Shown: in pieces, positions 12,501 through 25,289 of the stretch
How the letters are laid out: each line of letters opens with the position of its first letter
Position numbering within the stretch: position 1 is the first letter of the stretch
Notes under the pieces: generated by a model
What the model saw: the letters and a program-made list of their open reading frames with translations, nothing else
What the model was told of the DNA's origin: nothing
Databases searched by the model: none
NCBI GenBank assembly: GCA_019022495.1
Contig: JAFEKR010000017.1
Coordinates: 124,001 to 188,000, forward strand
Direction: 5' to 3'
Source: Epichloe hybrida
Lineage: Eukaryota; Ascomycota; Sordariomycetes; Hypocreales; Clavicipitaceae
Length of the DNA stretch: 64,000 bases
Made by a program: the position numbers and the translations under genes

Positions 12501-13918
12501 GTAAAGAATTATGTAATTCTCTTACGACATCCTTAGATGCCCTTTTAAAGGTATCTTTAGACTAGCCTTTAAAGTCTTCTTAGAATAATTCCTATAGGTT
12601 ATTATCTCTCTAACCTTAATACTTACTAAGGTTAATAAATCTTATAATCTAGTTATTAAGCTTAAGCTATGTAGTAGTCTCTAGATTTAGCTTAATAGAT
12701 TCTTTCTAATTACTAGAGAAGTTATAAGTAAGCTATTAAAGGTATAAGGGTAACTTATGCTCCTAGGGTCTTTTAGGGGTAATAGTTAAAGCCTTACTAT
12801 TACTAGTAGCCTTTGCTCTTATAGAAGGTCTAGATTCCTCTACTATCTTTAACTATAAAAGAAATATTACTAATTTGTTATTTTTACTACTAATTAAGCT
12901 TCTGTGTTTGCCTATTGCTATTATAAGGTTCTTCTTTTGTATTTTAGGAGCGTTATTACTCTAATAAAATTAGAAGATTATGAAAACAGGAAAAACAGAA
13001 GAAAAAGTAGTAGAAGTAGTAAAAATAGTAATAAGAATAAATTAATAAAGATAAAGAAAGTAATATAAGTTCTAAAAGTAACTAGTAAATAATAGGAAAA
13101 GTAATAAGGGAATAATATAAATTACCACTTCTTGTTTTTTATAAAAAGGAGGGAAGGAGGTAATCTCTCTCTCTTGCTAATAAGTATAGGGCAAACAGCA
13201 CTAATAATAAAGGGGGCAAAAAATAAGCCATAGATGCTTGTACAAATAGATTAAAGGTCTGTTAGATAAAGGGAATATTTATAGAGAAGTTATAGATGCG
13301 TTAGCTAGCTTAGCTAAGGTTATTTAATGTTAGGTTTGAAATAAATACCTTGCGGCAATAGATTTAGTTATTTAGTTAGTTTTCTTGTGATAGACAATAG
13401 AATTAATAATTAATAATAATATCCTAGATAGATATAATAAAGTTATATCCCTAAGCCTAAGGGTTAATAGATTAATTCCTTAGAAGCCTAACAAGCCTGT
13501 AACTAGGATTCTAGTCTCTTCCTTTAGCACACTTATGTAGTCATACCTCTCTACCATAATGACTATTATAGTATAACAAGGGGTAGTAGTAGTAGCATCT
13601 ATAGAAATGTCTCTTCTTATAATACCTAGCTTATCTATAGTTATAAAGTTAACTACTAATTAGTGTTAGATTCACCAAGGTCCTACGTAGGTAATAAATC
13701 CCGTATGATTAAAGTTAATGATAGTTAGTTAGCTAGCTAGGAAAGAGGGAGAAGAGAGGGAAAGTCTAGATGCTAGAAAAGTGGGCGAAATCCGTATGTA
13801 GGGTAAAAAGGGGGTGGCAAATTAATGCAGCCAATCATATCGCGTGCATCGCGCTGGACCCACAATTGGTCTGGTCTTTAGCTACGATTGAACCGATGAA
13901 GATCCGAAGGAATTAACA
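9564..13918 (-). mobile_element. Copia-2, remaining internal region and 5' LTR
   Basis: This continues the element interrupted at 644 and is collinear with Copia-1 positions from about 3440 to 7821. It carries the integrase (about 10240-10450), the degraded zinc knuckle (about 11400-11480), the Gag side, and an LTR at 13664-13918. The sequence after the LTR is AAATT, which fits the matching sequence of relic X2 and so is probably one half of the target duplication. Frames are closed by RIP-type stops. Confidence 0.88.
13664..13918 (-). repeat. 5' LTR of Copia-2
   Basis: It begins TGTTAGATTCAC and ends GGAATTAACA on the plus strand. It is homologous to the Copia-1 LTRs with a short internal deletion. 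Confidence 0.9.
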
Positions 13919-14775
13919 AAATTACATATAATTTTAATATATATTATAACTATATCCTAAAGCACCTAGTTATAAGCATCTAGATTCTCCTAAATTTACT
14001 AGACTAATAATTAAACCCTTTTCTTACTTAAATTACTCCTTAAAGCTTACTATAAGTATTAGCTTAATAGTAGTAAGATTAGTATTATTTAAGATATTCT
14101 TAGAGGCTTTATTCCTATACTTATAAGGAGATTCCTAAGATATTAGTAGTCTTTAAGCACTATTAAGAACTAATATAAGTAGCTTAAAGGCATTTAGCGT
14201 GCTTTTTATACTATAGAGAAGAAGACTAGTATAATATATAATAAACATAATAGGTAGCTTTATATAAGTAAGTAAACCGCTAATTTTATTAACTAAATAT
14301 ATAGAAGGTTTAGTAAATATATTATAGTAAAGCCTCTTATTATAAATAAATCTATTATAAGAGAGAAGTAAGTAAAGGTCTTCTTAGGAGATTATAAAGC
14401 TAGTAATATAGTTATTAAAGCCTAAGATACTAAAAGCTTTACTTTTACTAAAAGGGTATAAGAAAAGTTATTAGAAGATAGCTTTAATAGGTTTAAAGAT
14501 AATAAAAATAAGACTTAAAGAGAAGGTGCTAATATATAATACCCTAGTAATAGGGCTTATAATCTTATTAAGCTCCTAGATAAAGAAGATTTACTTAAAG
14601 ATAATTAGTAGTATTAAAGTTAGTCTTAAACTAATATTATAAAGTAAAGTACTAATAATATAGCTGCTTCCTTAATACTAAACTTATAGAGCTCTTAAAC
14701 AAGCTTTACTAGGGCTATACTTACTAGATTATAGCTAAATTTATTACTATAAAGTATATAGAAGCATTAGGCTAT
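13919..14775 (+). pseudogene. Unrecognised coding relic X1
   Basis: This segment is the reverse complement of about 24330-25195, so it is an inverted second copy of relic X. In one plus-strand frame the stops are mainly TAA/TAG at probable former Gln codons, and the implied protein is rich in Lys, Asn and Leu. I cannot assign a family. It was cut on the left by Copia-2 (AAATT) and on the right by Gypsy-1 at GCTAT. Confidence 0.55.
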
Positions 14776-14977
14776 TGTGAGAATAAAGGGATAGCTAGGC
14801 AAGAGGTATAGGGGCGTTCGTATATTGACTAAAGCTTGCTAGGTCTAAGTGTGTTATACGTGCGAGTTACTAACTTATAGCTAGTAACTTACTAGTATTA
14901 TATAGACCTAGCCCTAGGGCGTAGTACGCCTGCCTAGTGGTACGCTAATATACTAGTGTTATAAGTAAGGCCTTATA
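14776..14977 (-). repeat. 3' LTR of Gypsy-1 (202 bp)
   Basis: It runs from TGTGAGAATA to GGCCTTATA and has the same length as the Gypsy-2 LTRs. It retains the GC-rich core around CCCTAGGGCGTAGTACGC. Confidence 0.88.
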
Positions 14978-17900
14978 ATTACCCCCTTACTTTTAGCTAG
15001 GCTTCTAAATAGCTTTTAGTAAGTATTATATAGCTATTTACTAAGTAGTAGCTATACTAAAATAATAATAAATAATATTAGTATTTAAGTATAAATTTAC
15101 TTATAACTCCCTATTATCTTACTAACTTTTCCCTTTCTTATCTATAGTAAACTTTTCCCTAGATACTATTATATTATTAGTTACTATAACTTTACCTTTA
15201 CTATTTACCTTATTATTAGAATAGAATTAGATAGGGAAAGTATTAAGAGTATTATTAATATAGCTATTCCTAATATTTATTTAAGAGGATATTCCTATAT
15301 ATATTATTTATATATAGGTTACGCGAACTTTAAGAAGAATTCTTTAGCTAAGCCTAATATTCCTTAGATTAACTATTAATTCCTTAGTATACTAACTACT
15401 ATTATTAAAGGGAAATATTTAAAGTATTATATCTAGTGTATTAAATATAGTAATACTTATAAGATAGTAAGTATATTATATTCTTTACTCTTTTAGTTCT
15501 TAATTACCTATATCTCTCTAAGTAATACTAACTATATAAGGGGATTTTTTAGATTTTCTTACTACTTTTAATTAGGTAAAAACTTTAATAAATACCCTAA
15601 GTAATTAAAACCCTAATAACCCTAATAATTATATATTTTCTAAGGTAACTTACTACTATTTTAGCACCTATTACCTAAAGCTTATTTTAAGGTTTAATTA
15701 CACTAATATAGCTTATTATATTTCCTTTAGTTTAACTAGGGCTACTAAGGTCTATTAGGTATATTTTATTATATATTCTCTAGACCTTTACTTACTCCCT
15801 AGGTAGGCTACTTTAGCTATATATAATTAGTATATTATTTTACACTAGTAACTTTTAGTTACTATATATCTTACCCTTACCCTAGGGATTATAAGTTATT
15901 ACTTCTCCTTTACTACTTATTTACTAACTTTTATAGCTAAACTATACTATATATTATAATTCCTAGAAAAAAAAATAACTTTATAGCTATAATATTATAA
16001 TCTAAGATTTATACCCTAGGGGGTAGTAAAGCACTAGTTTTTCTAGGTAATAAAGGTAGTAGTTTAGGAGAATAAAAGTAAGGGCACTAAGTACCTCCTT
16101 TATAATAGTATTAATTTAATATATAAGGGGGTAACTATAAAAGGGTTTCCTATAAGACTCCCTTTCTTATAGGTATCTTTTCTTTTATTATTTAGTAAAT
16201 AGTTTCATAAGGGTTTTAATTAAAGTATAATAATAGCTAATAAGGCTAGGCCTTTTTTATAATTACCTTATCCCTTATTACTTATAACTTACTTATATCT
16301 TACTATACTTTCTACTTATTTTACTTTAATAAAAAGCTTAAATTATATATTAAGCACTTTCTATATCTTCTAATATTACTTATTAATTATATTTACTTAG
16401 CTAGCCCTTTTATTTTACTAGGTATTTATTACCTTTATATATCTTTCTATAATCCCTAATTTCTTTAACTTTAAACTTATTATTATTATCTTTAAGGTCT
16501 AGTATTAGTATATTCTTATCTAAGGTATTTTCCTAGTAATTCTATAGCTCTAATAGGCTAATATAAAATATATTATATAGTTAGCTATACTTATTAGGTA
16601 GTGCTAGTTAGTATACTTATTTACCTATAGTATTAAGTATTTAAAATAGCCCAATAAATCTTAGGTTTAGCTTTTATTTTATATCCTTAAGCCTAATATT
16701 CTTTACTAATAGTAATACTAAGTCTTCTCTTTTTAAGGTTATTAGCTAATATCTGTAGTTATAATACTTTACTTATACTTTAGTAGCCTTTACCTAGTTA
16801 TATACTAATTTCTCCCTAACCTTATATAGCTTTTTAATATATATATAAGCCTCTAGGACCTCCCTCTCTATACTCTTACCCTTAAGAGTAAGGTAAAACT
16901 TAGGTAAATAGCCTATAAAAGTATAGTTAAGGGAGTAGCTTATTATCTTATTAATAGTATTATTATATATAAATTAGGCTATTAGAAGTAGCTTTAGCTA
17001 TAGTTATTAGTTCTCTTTAATAAAATATTATAAGTAATACTTAAGTACTTAATTTATTCTCTTTATTTACTTATTAGTTTAGGGGTAAAATACTATTAAA
17101 AGCCTTTACTTTATATATGACTAGTAATATACCTCTAATTAGAATTAGCTTATAAATACTAACCCTTTATTAAATATAATACCCTTTAGTGCTTTAAATT
17201 ATAGCTTAATTTCCTTATAAAATAACTTTACTAATTTAGCTATATTAATTATAGTCTTTATAGAAAGGAAGATAAAGTACTTAGTAAATTAGTTTATAAT
17301 TACTAGGATTATATTAGTTTCTTACTTACCTAGCTATACTAGTAGTAAACCTATAATAAAGTCTATTAAGATCTTTACCTATAGTTACCTTAGTATTAGT
17401 AGTAATTTAAGGCTTTTATAAGGTAGTACTATTTTACTACTATATACTAATATACTCTATAGCTAGATATATAGTCTAAAATAGCTTTACTTATTACTAG
17501 CTACTAATAGTAATATTTTAGTAGCTCTAGAGTATATTTAGTCCTAAAGTAACTTACTAATAAATTATTATAGTATAGCTATAGAAGCTTTTATTATAAG
17601 ATAGACTCTTATAAAATAACTACCTAGTCTTTATATATTAGGAGGCCTCTTATACTATATAACTATAAACTAGCTTTTTCCCTCTCTTTTACTTAGGAGT
17701 TAACCTTACCTCTATGCTTTTATAAATCTAAGGCTTAGTCCTATACCTTTTATAGTAGTTATACTAATAGTTTATTTACTATAGATTAGTAGGAATTTAG
17801 TAATATAATAGCCCCTTAAATTACTTATACTATACTAATATCTTAAATATATACTACTTTCTTCTTAAAGTTACCCTTATTTAGCTAACTTATTACGAGA

Positions 17901-20557
17901 TTTATAGTAGCTAACTAGCCTTTTACCTAGGCTACTTTTACCTTAGTAAGTTCTAAAACTAGTATTATACTATAACTTCTTTAATATATTAGTACTTTTT
18001 TTTTTACTATATAGATATTTACTATTTTCCTTTAAAGCTTTAGTAAGAGCACCTTATTTAATATAGGTTTACTCTTATAATTAGACCTTCTTAATAATAT
18101 ATTTATAAGGTTACTTTTCTTTAGTCTATACTTAATTATAAAATAAAAAGGGTAGAGAAATATATATTATTATACTTATCTTTTATTTAGCTTTTACTAC
18201 CTTATAAAGGTTTATAAGTTATAATAGTCTAATAAAACCTTTATAGGTATTTCTATACCTTTAATATAATATTACTAGTATTTAAATAACTTTACTATAG
18301 TAAGTAGCTCTTAATTAGCTATACTATAGTTATATTTAGTATTTATAAACTTCCTTAACTAAAAGGCTACTAAATACTAATAGCTTTTATTATCTTACTA
18401 AGATAGAATTCTTATTATTATAAAAATTAAGGTATTTATCTTAATATATACTACCTAACTTAGGTTATAGTATTAGAGTAAAGGCACTTACTAAAAGGTA
18501 TTTTTTAGCTAGTTAAATACTAACTACTTCTTTTCTTTAAATATAAACCTCCTAGTTTAAATACTATTTTAACTACCTTTTATTAATATATAAAGAGATA
18601 CTATAATCCTAGAGTATTTATAAATAAACTATTAGTAAAAGTTATAGAACTTAAGAAATAACTATATATTCTTAAAACTTATTAGCTTCTTCTATTCTCT
18701 AATTATATTAACCTAGTAAGTATTTATTAATATTCTATTAATAAAGAGAATAAACCCTAGGAATTTTACTAATTCCTTATAGAAAAAGCACTTAGAGGGT
18801 TTTATATATAACTTTACTAACCTTATATATTTAAGGACTTACTTAATATATTTACTATACTTCTTCTTTATCTTAGAGAAAATTAAGATATTATCTAGAT
18901 ATACTATATAAATAGTATTAACTAGCTTATATAGTGCTTTATAAATATAACTCTAGAAAGTAGCTAGGGTATTTATTAACCTAAAAGGTATTATAAAGTA
19001 CTTATAGTGCCTATAATATATATAAAAAGCTATCTTCTATTTATTACCTTCTTTAATATAAATTTAGCAGTATATATCCTTAATATTAATCTTAGAAAAG
19101 AAATAAGCCCCTTAGTATTAATTAAGGATCTTTAAAATTAGGGGAAAAGCATAGTAATTCTTCTATATTACCTTATTAAGCCCTTAATAGTTAATATATA
19201 GCTATAGTATTTTATTTTTCTTTAGTATAAATAGGATAAGTATACTTACTAGGCTCTTTAAGGGTCTTATTTAGCCTTTCTTTAGGTTATTATTAATATA
19301 TTCCTAGAGCTCTTTAAGTTTACTTTAGGAGAGAGAATAGATTAGTCTATATAGGGGTATAGCTCCTAGTATAAGATTAATTATATAGTTAGTTAACTTC
19401 TTTAATAGGAGGCTCCTTACCTTATCTAATATAAATATATCTTTAAATTTATATAGTTTCTCTAGGATATCTTTAATAGTTTTATATACTTTTGCCTTCT
19501 CTTTATCTTTAAGAGGGATAAACTTATCTTTTATTATACTTATAATAGTATATATAATTATCTTATTATATATTACCTTTATAAACTTATAGGGAGTTAG
19601 TAGTAAAAAGGCTACTTTTCTCTTTTTAAACTACTATTTTTATAAGTATAAGTAAAGAGATATATATTTTTTATAAGTATATATATTCTAATTAATATAA
19701 GGCTTCCTTTTGCTCTTAGGTTTTTATTAATAGCTATATATAGTAACTTAAGGTCTTTCTCTTTACCTTATAAATCTTTAATTAAAATAGGTACCTTATA
19801 AATACTATATTAGGGAACTATTAGAGCCTTTATTACCTTTAAGATAGGTGCTATAGCCTTAGCCTAATTAAGCTTATAAGTCTATGTAAATTAGGCACTT
19901 ATAATATTAATCTTAGTATAACTATTAAAATTCGCTACTATTTTAATATCTTTATACTTATAAATAGTAACTAGTATATAGAATTAGCGTCCTACTAGTA
20001 CCTTAGTATTTAAGATAAAGGTAAGGGCTTTTACTTTTACCTTTAGGAGTTTTCCTAACTTTCTTATTAGTCTTTCCTTAGCTTATTATAATTATAGAAG
20101 AAATACTTTATATTACTATAGTTATAGTATTATTTTCTTTCTTATAGTTTATTATTATTTAGGTAAGTAACTAAGGTCTTTTTCTTATCCTTATCCTTAT
20201 CTCTTTAGTCCTTATTTAGCTAAGACCCTTATAAGGAGTTATATCTTTAGTATTAAGCTACCTTATATAGCCCTTTCTTTTCTAAATTATTTAGCTTTTA
20301 CTTATTCTTTAATATTACCTCCTAGAATTACTAGGTAAGTTATATAATATCTTCTTATATTAGACTAGTAATATCTATATATAAGTTAATATAATTTTAT
20401 AAGTTAGGAAGTAATTTTATAAAGAATATAAGAGTATAGGTTTTTTCTAGAGCTTATTCTAGGTATTTCTCTAGTAAATCTAAGTAAATACTAAACTTAA
20501 TAGGACTTTAGCCCTTCTTTTACTTTATATTTTCTAGCTATATAGCTATTTATATAT
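14776..20557 (-). mobile_element. Ty3/Gypsy chromovirus relic (Gypsy-1), 5'-truncated
   Basis: The element starts with TGTGAGAATA directly after GCTAT of relic X1. It is collinear with the reverse complement of Gypsy-2. On the minus strand, a chromodomain-like region lies near 16300-16640, integrase about 16640-17950, RT about 18700-19300 with YLDN at about 18881-18924, and part of Gag up to 20557. About 0.8 kb, including the 5' LTR and the Gag start, is missing where it meets the satellite region. It is heavily RIP-mutated with no open frame. Confidence 0.87.
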
Positions 20558-20910
20558 TGTGTGGCTAGGAATATGACCCCTAGAGACCTCTCTCACAAGA
20601 CCTCTAGCCCCTTAGACCTCGGATCTATCGGATCCCTTAAGACCTCTCTCTCAAGACCTCGGATCGATCGGATTGTCGGATCAATTCAACCACATTGGAT
20701 CCGGCCTAGCCCCTGACCCCCTAGCTAGATAAAAACCCTAGATTCCCTCCCTTTTAATAGAAAATCAACTCTCCCTTCGTTGCCTTTAGCTTGGATTGTT
20801 CAAATCGAGTTTTTACCTATGTTTTCCTAAGATAAATATAAGCTTATTTAAGATTATTTAAGATTATCTAGTAGCCTAGCTAGGCTGCTTTTCTAGCTTT
20901 AATCCTTGCG

Positions 20911-21213
20911 ATGGATCGCAAATATCGCAGACCTAGATCCCGATATCTAGGTTCAATTGCTAATATTGTCGAATTCGTTAATACCGTTAATTTCATCATT
21001 TTCGTCATCTTCGTTAGTATTATTATTATTATTATTAGATCTCTCTTTTCCATTGTTTTAGGGTGGTTGTTTTACCCTAATAAAAATGGTGGAGAAACGG
21101 GGAATGGTCCTGTTAGACCTCTTACCGTTAGATTTAATAATAAATCCCTCCTGACATTGCCTCTACGATTATCCCCTCTAGTTATCCCCTTATATAATTA
21201 TTATAATCGTTAG
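20911..21213 (+). CDS. Short ORF with one hydrophobic segment, doubtful gene
   Basis: A 100-codon frame opens with an Arg-rich N-terminus, followed by a long hydrophobic stretch at about residues 17-55. Part of that stretch is a run of Ile encoded by an (ATT)n microsatellite. The rest is unremarkable and no domain is recognised. It lies just before tandem repeats. It is the only frame near 100 codons in this repeat region, but low-complexity coding and lack of context make a real gene unlikely. Confidence 0.2.
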   Translation: MDRKYRRPRSRYLGSIANIVEFVNTVNFIIFVIFVSIIIIIIRSLFSIVLGWLFYPNKNGGETGNGPVRPLTVRFNNKSLLTLPLRLSPLVIPLYNYYNR

Positions 21214-21222
21214 TAGCTTCTT

Positions 21223-21484
21223 ACCTCTTTTCCTTTTGATCTAGGTTAGCTAGATCGGATCCCTTCATTCCGATCAATTAATCTAGGTCATCTGACTAGT
21301 CTAGCATTGTCAAAATCGTTAGATTAGTTAGATTGATTGATCGGGACTACTACGACCTTTTTCCCCTTCGATCCGGGCAGCTAGATCGAATCCCTTCGTT
21401 CCGATCAATTAATCTAGGTTATCTTACTAGTCTAATATCGTCAAAATCATCAGATTTGTTAGATTGATTAATCGGGACCGCTAT
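21223..21484. repeat. Tandem duplication, two units of about 131 bp
   Basis: Both units share CTAGATCG, CCGATCAATTAATCTAGGT and a following GATTGAT/GATTAAT-ATCGGGAC block. Differences are mostly C to T or G to A. Confidence 0.88.
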
Positions 21485-21508
21485 AACCTTTTTCCTTATA
21501 GCCTAGAC

Positions 21509-21612
21509 CTTCCTTTCTATCTTCGACCTTCTTTTCTATCTTTGACCTTCTCTTCTATCTTTAACCTTTTCTTCCGATTTTCGACCTTTTCTAATTTTCG
21601 ACCTTCTGACCT
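21509..21612. repeat. Pyrimidine-rich repeat of about 19 bp, five copies
   Basis: Repeated blocks of the form TTCGACCTTCTTTTCTATC occur head to tail, with a pyrimidine-rich top strand. Confidence 0.85.
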
Positions 21613-21717
21613 GCCCTAGCTAGCTCGCTAGCTAGCCTGAATCGATTTAATACCCTAGTTTTGCTTAGCCATCCGTTAGGGAGGTAAGCAGCTAGACCTT
21701 CGAATTCGATCTTTAAT

Positions 21718-23230
21718 AAATCGGGTCTTTTCATTAAATCAATCGATCTATTGTCTGACGAGGCCTCCGACCGTTGAAGACCTCTCTGACTACGATTTCC
21801 CTAACTTTTGAAGGGGAATCTAATGTTAGAAGGTCTGCTAAAGGGGTCTCTGCTAATCGAAAAGGTCTCTTTTCATTAGATTAATTGATTAGACCGTCTA
21901 ATGAGACCTCCGACCGTTGAAGACCTCTCTGACTGATGATTCCTCTGACGATTGACGAGGAATCTGATGTACAGAGGGTCCTCTAAAGAGGTCTCTGACC
22001 GATTAAAAGAATCCCTTTTTATCAGATCAATTGATCTATTGTCTGACGAGGCCTCCGACTGTTGAAGATCTCTCTGACTAATAACTTCCCTGACTTTTGA
22101 AGGGAATCTGATGTCAGAAGGTCTGCTGAAGGGGTCTCTGATGATTAAAAAGGTCCCTTTTCATCAATCAGTTAATCTATCGTCTGACGAGGCCTCCGAC
22201 CGTTGAAGACCTCTCTGACTGATGATTTCCCTGACGATTGAAGGGAATCTGATGTCAGAAGGTCTGCTGAAGGGGTCTCTGCCGATCGAAAAGGTCTCTT
22301 TTCATTAGATCAATCGATCAGACCGTCTGATAAGACCTCCGACCGTTGAAGACCTCTCTGACTGATGATTTCTCTGACTTTTAAAGGGGAATCTGATGTC
22401 AGAAGGTCTGCTGAAGGGGTCTCTGATGATTAAAAAGGTCCCTTTTCATCAATCAGTTGATCTATCGTCTGACGAGGCCTCTGACCGTTAAAGACCTCTC
22501 TGACTGATGATTTCCCTAACTTTTGAAGGGGAATCTAATGTCAGAAGGTTTACTGAAGGGGTCTCTGCCAATCAAAAAGGTCTCTTTTCATCAGATCAAT
22601 CGATCAGACTGTCTAATAAGACCTCCGACCGTTAAAGACCTCTCTAACTAATGATTTCTCTGACTTTTGAAGGGGAATCTAATGTTAGAAGGTCTGCTAA
22701 AGGGGTCTCTAATGATTGAAAAGGTCCCTTTTCATCAATTAGTTAATCTATTGTCTGACGAGGCCTCCGACCGTTAAAGACCTCTCTAACTAATGATTTC
22801 CCTGATGATTAAAGGGGAATCTGACTGTTAGAAGGTCTGCTAAAGGGGTCTCTGCTAATCGAAAAAGTCCCTTTTCATCAGATCAATCAATTAGACTGTC
22901 TGATAAGACCTCCGACCGTTAAAGACCTCTCTGACTGACGATTCCTCTGACAATTGACGAGGAATCTGATGTACAGAGGGTCCTCTAAAGAGGTCTCTGA
23001 TGATTGAAAGGGTCCCTTATCATTAGATCAATCAATTAGACCGTCTAATGAGACCTCCGACCGTTGAAGACCTCTCTGACTGATGATTTCTCTGATGATT
23101 GACGAGGAATCTGATGTACAGAGGGTCCTCTGAAGAGGTCTCTGACCGATTGAAAGGGTCCCTTTTCATCAGATTAATTGATCTATCGTCTGACAAGGTC
23201 CCTGACTATCAGAAGGGTCTTCTATTACGG
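21718..23230. repeat. 143-bp satellite, about ten units, two unit types
   Basis: The anchor CTCCGACCGTTGAAGACC recurs about every 143 bp (near 21763, 21907, 22052, 22194, 22336, 22477, 22622, 22764, 22909, 23053). Units differ at the preceding junction: type A reads GTCTGACGAGGCC, and type B reads GTCTGATAAGACC or GTCTAATGAGACC. From left to right the order is A B A A B A B A B B, then a degenerate A-like end. Each unit holds short inverted repeats such as GATCAATTGATC. No protein frame runs through it. Confidence 0.93.
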
Positions 23231-23260
23231 ATTAATTAATGACCCCTTTGATTAATTAAT

Positions 23261-25199
23261 GGATAGGAAAGGAGGGGGCTGAAAATCACGAATTTTTTTT
23301 TTATCTTATGATTTTATTACTTATTTCCCTTTTTATTAGTTTTTTTTTTTAGTAACTGTTTTCCCTTTCCTAGGGACCTATTAATAATAGCACCTTATTA
23401 CAGATAGCGTTCTTAAAGTCCTTTGTAATCCCTTAAGGCTAATTTTATCTTAGTGACTTAGGATTTGGCTTATATCACGGCCTTATTACGCCGTTTTTAA
23501 GGGTTTAATATTATTTATAAGACTAGAGGGAAGCTTATAAGTACCCTAATAATAAGAAGGAGCTCTTTAACTTCTAGCACGCATAATTATAAGCGGTTAT
23601 AGAGCGTTATTTTAGGTAATATAAGCAAAAGTAGAAGATAATTTGCTATAGCGCTACTAAGTATAAATTTCTTGTGTAAATCAAGATAATCTATACTATT
23701 ATAGCCCTCTCTAACTTTATTAAGTTACAGGGAAAGGAGCTATATAACTTTAAAGTAAAAGAGAAAGAATTATTACCTATAGATAAGCGTAAAGCGCTTA
23801 AAACAGCTGCTACGCGGGCATTATCGCTTCTTATAGGCCTTATAGGCTATAAAATTCGGAAAAAGATAGCATAGTAGCTTTAGAGGCTTTGGTAAAGTAG
23901 TAATATAAACAAAAAGATATGTATTTAATGAATTCAATAGTGTTATTAATAAAATTCTAACTAATGTAATAATAATGTTATAGGTTAAAAAGTAATAAAT
24001 ATGCACGGCCCGTAAACCTTAATAAAAAGCCTCGCTTCTACTAGTGAATAGTATTAACACCGAAATTTAACTTAATCCACGCTTTCTTCGCCTCTTTTAA
24101 TAATAATAAGTTCTAAATTAGAGGATTTAGTTAATCTTGCTTTCACCATAATATAACTCTAATAATCATACTTATTCTAAACTCTTTACTATACAATTAA
24201 TAGTCCTTAACTACCTTCTTAATGTCGTTAGCCCCTATAGCTCTTTAGGCAATAATATACCTCCTTAAGCCTTGCATTTAAGGCCTAAGGATATTAGATA
24301 CTACCTCTAAGAGCTCTTTTGCCTATGCTATAGCCTAATGCTTCTGTACACTTTATAGCAATAAATTTAGCTATAATCTAGTAAGCGTAGCCCTAGCAGA
24401 GCTTATTTAAGAGCTCTGCGGGTTTGGCGTTAAGGAAGTAGCTATATTATTAGTGCTTTGCTCTATAATATCGGTTTAAGACTAACTTTAATACTACTAA
24501 TTATCTTTAAGTAAATCTTCTTTATCTAGGAGCTTAATAAGATTATAAGCCCTATTACTAGGGCATTATATATTAGCACCTTCTCTTTAAGTCTTATTTT
24601 TATTATCTTTAGACTTATTAAAGCTATCTTCTAATAACTTTTCTTATACCCTTTTAGCGGAAGCAAAGCTTTTAGTATCTTAGGCTTTAATAACTATATT
24701 ACTAGCTTTATAATCTCCTAAGAAGACCTCTGCCTACTCCTCTCTTATAATAGATTTATTTATAATAAAAGGCTTTACTATAATATATTTACTAAACCTT
24801 CTATATATTTAGTTAATAAAATTAGCAGTTTACTTACTTATATAAAGCCGCCTATTATATTTATTATATATTATACTAGTCTTCTTCTCTATAGCATAAA
24901 AAGCGCGCTAAACACCCTTAAGCTACTTATATTAGTTCTTAATAGTACTTAAAGACTACTAATATCTTAGGAATCTCCTTATAAGCATAGGAATAAAGCC
25001 TCTAAGAATATCTTAGATAATACTAATCTTACTACTATTAAGCTAATACTTATAGTAAGCTTTAAGGAGTAATTTAAGTAAGAAGAGAGTTTGATTATTA
25101 GTCTAGCGAATTCAGGAGGATCTAGATGCCTATAACTAGGTGCTTTAGGACATAGTTATAATATATATTAAAATTATATATAATTTACTAGTAAAATAA
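23261..25199 (-). pseudogene. Unrecognised coding relic X2 with AT-rich flank
   Basis: About 24330-25195 is the inverted copy of relic X1. On the minus strand a single frame can be followed from about 25080 to 24000 with stops almost only at former Gln codons, implying a protein of more than 300 residues with many Lys, Leu and Asn. I do not recognise the family; Gag or ORF1 of a retroelement is one possibility. The part at 23261-24000, including poly-T runs near 23300-23350, shows no clear domain. Confidence 0.5.
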
Positions 25200-25289
25200 A
25201 ATAAATCTATTACATTAAAGCCATAGAAGGGAAGATCTGCTGTCGCGACAGGCCCCTTATGTAAAGGCGGTGAAAAAAAGCCACAGAAG

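Larger units (their letters stand above)
20558..23260. repeat. Complex repeat region of unknown origin
   Basis: It begins TGTGTGGCTAGG exactly where Gypsy-1 homology stops. It is much less RIP-mutated than its neighbours. It contains a short ORF, a 131-bp tandem duplication, a 19-bp pyrimidine-rich repeat and a 143-bp satellite. A purine-rich run near 23270 resembles a polypurine tract, so it could be a large retrotransposon derivative, but no matching LTR pair is visible. Gypsy-1 sequence does not resume afterwards. Confidence 0.6.

Noticed and set aside
15590..15640. Telomere-like CCCTAATAACCCTAATAA runs, also near 51410
   Set aside because: They are short, imperfect and part of the Gypsy 3' non-coding region present in each family member, so they are not telomeric arrays.
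21718..23230. CRISPR-like regular repeats
   Set aside because: The units are contiguous 143-bp satellite monomers with no unique spacers, and the setting is eukaryotic.
23821..24006. 61-codon minus-strand frame
   Set aside because: It is the tail of the degraded relic X2 frame and has no independent start context.
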